A stretch of DNA of 64,000 nt, taken from assembly GCA_024734555.1 (NCBI GenBank), contig JANPWX010000030.1, positions 309,888-373,887 on the forward strand. The letters are read 5' to 3'. Made by a program: the position numbers and the translations under genes. This document shows, piece by piece, positions 55,701 to 61,700 of this stretch; positions within the stretch are counted from its first letter, which is position 1, and the number at the start of each line of letters is the position of its first letter. The DNA is from Trochalopteron elliotii. Its lineage: Eukaryota; Chordata; Aves; Passeriformes; Leiothrichidae. Below the pieces are notes generated by a model. It ran no database searches. It had not been told where the DNA came from and saw nothing but the letters and a program-made list of their open reading frames with translations.

Positions 55701-58700
55701 GCAAACTTGGAAACAACCTTCTTAGGATCCTTTTGACTACAATGAAGGTTATTCATTCTATGGAAGTGGTTATATGAAAAAAGTTCTTTGAAATATAGCA
55801 GACTGAACTTAATGACCTGCAGGGTACCATAAAACTGTAAATGCCATATGACACTTTCAGCATGGGAAAGCAGATAGATTAAAACAGCTAGCAGATGTTT
55901 GGTGTCAATTTCTGACTTGATAAATCATACTCTGATGCTGCTTGAAAATCTGAGACACACAGACCAGGATTGGTGATCACAAATAATGTGGTAGTGGCAG
56001 ACATTGTCTGAATAGAAAATGTGTTTTAAATTAAGTTTTAAAGATGCAGAACTCAAGAAAGCAGGGAATGTAACATGAATACTTTTCTTGTAGACACTAT
56101 CAGTGGCATTCCCTGAGTCCTCCTCAGTGAGGATTTGCTACAGCTGTGAAGCTACAAAACAAAGCTACAGCAACTGAGGGTTGTTTCCCTGTTTCGCACT
56201 GAACTGATTTTGGCTGGGATGGAGTTAATTTTCTCCCTAGTAGTTGGTGCAGTGCTGTGGTTTGAATTTAGTTGAGAATAATGTTGATAGCACACTGATG
56301 TTCTAGTTGTTGCTGAATAATGCTTACACTAAGTCAAGGACCATTCAGTTTTCCATCCTCTGCCAGTAAGGAGGTGCATGAGAAGCCTGGGGAGGAGCTT
56401 GGCCAGGACAGCTGATGGAGACTGGCCAGAGGGATATCCCATACCACAGAGTGTCATGCTCACTCCGTGAGAGGAGTTGTCTGGCTGGGGCTGCTCAGGA
56501 ACAGGCTTGGCATCAGTTATTGGGTGATGAGCAGCTCTACCGTGAAAGTTTTTTCTCTCTCTCTCTCTTTTTGTTGTTGTTGTTGTTGTTGCCTCCCTTT
56601 TTGTGGTGGTGGTTGATATTACTGTCTTTTATTTAAATTATTAAACTGTTCTTATATTAACCCATGGGGTTTATCTTTTTTTCCCTGATTCCCCTCCCTT
56701 CCCCATCCTTGAGAGGGATGGGGTGGGGGGTGTGGTAAGTTCATGGCTGCTTGGTATTTAGTTAAACCACAACACCCCCCCAAAAAGGGATTGCATATTA
56801 AGTGTCTGTTGTATCTTCATGGCTGAAAATAATCCTTCCAACAACCAATCTTTCTAGGTGCAACTGGATAACTGTGAAACAGGTCCTTGTCTCCACCGTA
56901 TGTGGTACTTTCAGATAGAAGCATACAGACAGCAGAAAGCTTGGTTTGGCATTTGGTGTTATGCCTTATACAGGTTCAAAGAAAAATATGTCTGTCCTTT
57001 GCCCTGCACCCTGCTGGCTGTCTGAAGGTAGCCCATTGCTGTTTACAAAATTTAGTATTTCCACCTAATTACAAACTAAAACCTTTACAATCCTTCAGGA
57101 GAGGTCTGCTGGGGAGGATACCTCTCTATCACTGTAAAATAATTTGTGTATGTATAATTCAAGTATGACAGATATTTCACACTGCAGGGAATCCTATCCC
57201 CAGCCTCTCCCCACCCACCCCAGACCATTGCAAGTGCTAAACTGATTGTTTTATGTAACTTGTTGTTTTCTAGGTCTTCATGCTGGAGACTCAGTGCTCC
57301 CCAAAAACTCCTAGCAACAAGGAAGGGTTTGAACATGCCCAGTCATGTGTGCTCATCATTGACCTGCCACCAGATAAAAAACCAAATGGGCATAACCAGA
57401 GAAGGTAAAATATTTTCCAAGGAAGACACTGTGTCACTAAAAGCAAGATAAAAATATTGCTGGACAGGAAGAGCTGTGAACTGAGCCTGGTAAATTATAC
57501 CTCTCCATAGGGCTCACCAACAAAAATGAATACACTGATCAAATTAGGTTTTGTGACACTTACATTTTTAGTGATACCTAGAAAATGCAATGTCTGCTTC
57601 ACTAAGGGTCTTTTAAATTCAGTATTGCTTGGTTTAAAAGGTAGAAAAAGGTAATGGATAAACTGAGGCATTATCGACTGAAGAGACCACATCCAAATCT
57701 GCAAAGCTGTCAACGCTGAGCTAGGGAGAATTGTTTTTGCTTGGCACATTATTTTTGTGGAAGTCTTTCTGTTACATTACCACCTGAGAAATTCATCATT
57801 TGTACTAGTCTGATCCTGTGAAAGAATATTTCCTTTTGCTTGCACTTTGTTGTTTAATCAACTGCTGTACCATCATTTGGGCCAAGAATCAGAATTCTGC
57901 ATTCAGGGTTTGTGTTTGTATTGCAAGGTATGCAATAGCATGAAATTGTCTTTTATGAGATACCAAACATGGTTTTATACCATTCAAATCTAAACTATTG
58001 CTTGCAACAAGGAGACAGAATGTGATGTTCCTTCTTTGGATGGACAGGAAGAAAAACCATGCAAGATGTCTCTATTCTTATACTGCTGTATAGAAGTTTT
58101 CCTCCAAGAGCTGGTGCTCTGTTGCCTCACCATCATAGAACAGAGCCCTGCACAGAAACAAAGCTTGAGATCACAGGTTAAACCCTTCCTTTATAGGGGA
58201 AAATATCTGTTTTATCCAAAGGCTAGCAAGTCATTCTTCTTGTTACTATGAATGCAAAGCAAAAGACTGGAATAGTCACCTCTCACAGCACATAAGGCCC
58301 TGCAATCTAACAGGCTGTGTTTGTAAGGGTAGCAAGGGTTTTGCTTGTCTTTAAACAAATCGACAAAGCTTGCAATTAACACAAATTCTGAATGCTCTCA
58401 CACTGTGCTTTGCCCAACCAATTGCTAAAGGTGTATATGCCCATAGCCAAGTGTTATCCCAGCAATGCTCATTTTTTCACCAAAACAGAGCTCACAAGTT
58501 GACTGTGCCACTGTTTTCATATTATTTGCTACAGCAGTGCAGTAATATGGCAATCATGCATGACAGTAAATGTGGCCTTTCCAAAGTTTTACTTTAACCT
58601 TGGCAGGGTTTCACTTCTCCCTTTTGGTTTTGTTTCCTTAATGCTGCATCGTTTCACAGGAAGCTGGGGTAAGGGAGCTTTTCTTCTTCCTAAAAAGTAA

Positions 58701-61700
58701 CCATATATTTCAGTTTGAAACTTTGGGCAGAATAAGAAAATACTATCCTTAACCAGCTTTGGCATTGTGTTTTCACCTGTAGTTCTCTACCAGTTTCTTT
58801 TGAGATTGAAGAGTACTTTACTCTGTCCTTGTAAATTGCTTTTTGGGCTATTACAAGGAAAGCAGATCTCCTTCATTCCTGACCCTGCTTTTGGAACAGG
58901 ATTAGTTGCTTGAAATCACTGCAAGCTCTCATTTAACTTTATATATGCTCTTAAGAGCTTTTCTGAGTCAGAGCCTCTAATGATTTTTACAACAGAAAAC
59001 TACTTCCTCATAAAGAGCTCAACGGTATGTGCTAATCATCAACATTTTATCACTGTCAAATAATAAGACTAAATTTTACTGATGCATCAGCACTGACAGT
59101 TATGTCATGATAGGCAAACTGACACAGGGAATGTAACCAAAGAACAGTTTGGCCTGAACTTCTTTAAATGGTTTCTTCTCAAAATTGTACTTTGATAGGA
59201 TTTCTCAAAACAAACAAACAAACAAAAAATTGTATTTGGCGTTTTTGTCTTGGTTTTCCCAAACACTTTTGAAAGTCGTTTAATGAAACTGGAATAATTT
59301 TTGCAACAAAAAATGTCAAAGGTCTACCACTGAACTTCTCAAGTTATGTGAAGATTTGCTTTGACATAGACCTAGAACTTCAATATTGCAAGCAAACTGA
59401 AAAATCTCTTCCTTGCTTGATAGCTGTGCTAATTAAAACTTGACCCATGGCATCAAACCAAGTACTATAATGTGCATCAGCTCCATTTAAAACATTGCCC
59501 TGTAATCTTACATAAAGACTTTTTAAAAAAAGACCTTAAGATAGGTTTAACAGTTTATAATTTGAAATCCATGAGACACCAAACAACAATCCTGTCTTTT
59601 TTCCAAGCCTTGCTTGCCTGTAAGCCTCTCAGTATTATTTGCTGGTGAAAGACCTGAAAACTTTGGTCGGAGGCATTTGCCATTCCTGTGTCCCCTGTGC
59701 AAATCAAAAGTCAGTGAGGGCTAAAACAACTCCTAGCATCAGCGAAGAATCACCCAGTATCAGATGTGAGGAACAGGGTTAGGAATAGATATTTCCATGC
59801 TAGGCTCTCAGTGTTCAAGTTGAAGTCTTAGGAGCAAGCAGTGCCTTCAGCCAGACTTCAGCTTCTTTGCATGCTGCATTGCACTGCTGATGTTTCTGTA
59901 CGTGTTTCTTTATTGGTTGGATACCTCTTCATGGTTTATTTAAAAGAAGTAATCTTGGGCATTAGTAAAAATGGGAACTGAGTAGTAAACCAGTTTTGGC
60001 CTCAATTTGTCATGGCAAAATAAAGGTTGTCTGACATGTTGGTGGAGGAATAATTTGTGTGTTAATCTGTTCCTCAGTTATAGCAGGGTGAAAGATCTGA
60101 GTGTGCTTTTATTCCTAGTACAAGCACAATGCACCATTTTAATATTCTATTATTTTCTCCTTCCCATGCTTGGTTTACCAAGTATTCCTTTCAGGACGAT
60201 AGTGGTGAGCTTGCTGTCCCACCAAGTACTGCTCCAGAATTTATATGACATCTTACTGGAAGAATTTGTGAAAGGCCCTTCTAACTTGGAGGAGAAAATG
60301 GCAATACAAGTACCAGAAAACAAGTTGGCTGGTTTTCTCAGGTACATCTCCATGCAAAACCTGGCTGTCATCTTTGACTTACTCCTGGACTCCTACAGAA
60401 CAGCCAGAGAGTTTGACACCAGACCTGGGCTAAAGTGTTTGTTGAAAAAAGTGTCTGGGATTAGTGGAGCTGCCAACTTGTATCGCCAGTCAGCAATGAG
60501 CTTCAACATCTATTTCCATGCCTTGGTTTGTGCAATCCTGACAAACCAGGAGAACATCACTGCAGAGCAAGTGAAAAAGATCCTTTTTGAAGATGATGAG
60601 AGAAGCACAGACTCATCACAGCAGTGTTCATCAGAAGATGAAGACATTTTTGAAGAAACTGCCCAGGTCAGTCCCCCACGAGGGAAGGAGAAGAGGCAGT
60701 GGAGGGCTCGAATCCCATCTTTGAGCGTCCAGCCTGTCAGCAATGCAGACTGGGGATGGCTGATCAAGAGACTCCACAAGCTCTGCATGGAACTGTGCAA
60801 CAACTACATCCAAATGCACCTGGACCTGGAGAATAATGTAGAGGAGCCTCCAGTGTTCAAAGGTGACTCTTTCTTCATTTTGCCATCTTTTCACTCAGAA
60901 ACCTCCACCCCATCAACTGGAGGGCTATCTGGAAAGGACACACCATCAGAAGATGACCGAAGTCAAATCAGGGACCCGCTGGGAGAGAGCTTGACACCTC
61001 GAGGAGGCAGTGGAGAAATATTGCTGCTACCCCCACCCCTGAGTCCTAAACCAGAGAAAAAAGAGCAAACCAAGAAAAAAGAATGGTGGGAGAATGCTGG
61101 CAACAAAATCTACACCATCGCCACTGACAAAACCATCTCCAAGTTTATGACAGAATACAAGAAGAGAAAGCAACAACAGGCCATGACATCCTTCACCAAA
61201 GAGGTCAAAGTGGAAAAGAAAGGGGAACTCCTGGGTTCAAGAGGGCCAGACTCACCTGTACTCCAGCGGCCACAACATCTTCTAGATCAAGGTCAGATGA
61301 GGCATTCATTCAGTGCTGGTCCAGAGATCTTGAGACAAGAGAAGAGACCCCGTTCAGGGTCCACAGTCAGCTCCCTGAATATATCTATTAGGGATGCAGA
61401 GGCCCAGATACAGGTAGGACATTCTTGTAGAAGGCTAATAATAATAGCAATAAATAAAGAGATACCTGTACAGTTTTTTACGTTATTATAATCTTTTTGT
61501 TAAATATTGTATTATATAATGAAGTCCTCATGATGAGGACTGAATCTTTCAGCAGCTGGAATTAATAAAAACCTGATTCTATCCTATTAAAAAAAAGTCA
61601 GTCTTCAGGAAAGTGTCATCAGGCATATAGTGGTTCAGCTTTCAAGAGTACTTCTATGACTGGGGCCAAAGCTGTCCTTAATCCTGAGAACTGACAGTCT

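Noticed and set aside
57623..57640. Possible 18-nt micro-exon between AG and GT in intron 28
   Set aside because: It would encode IAWFK-like residues absent from the family; the residues expected here are already supplied by exon 29.
60007..60182. In-frame open sequence upstream of exon 29
   Set aside because: The frame is open, but none of it matches the family, and the conserved sequence starts exactly at the AG at 60181-60182.
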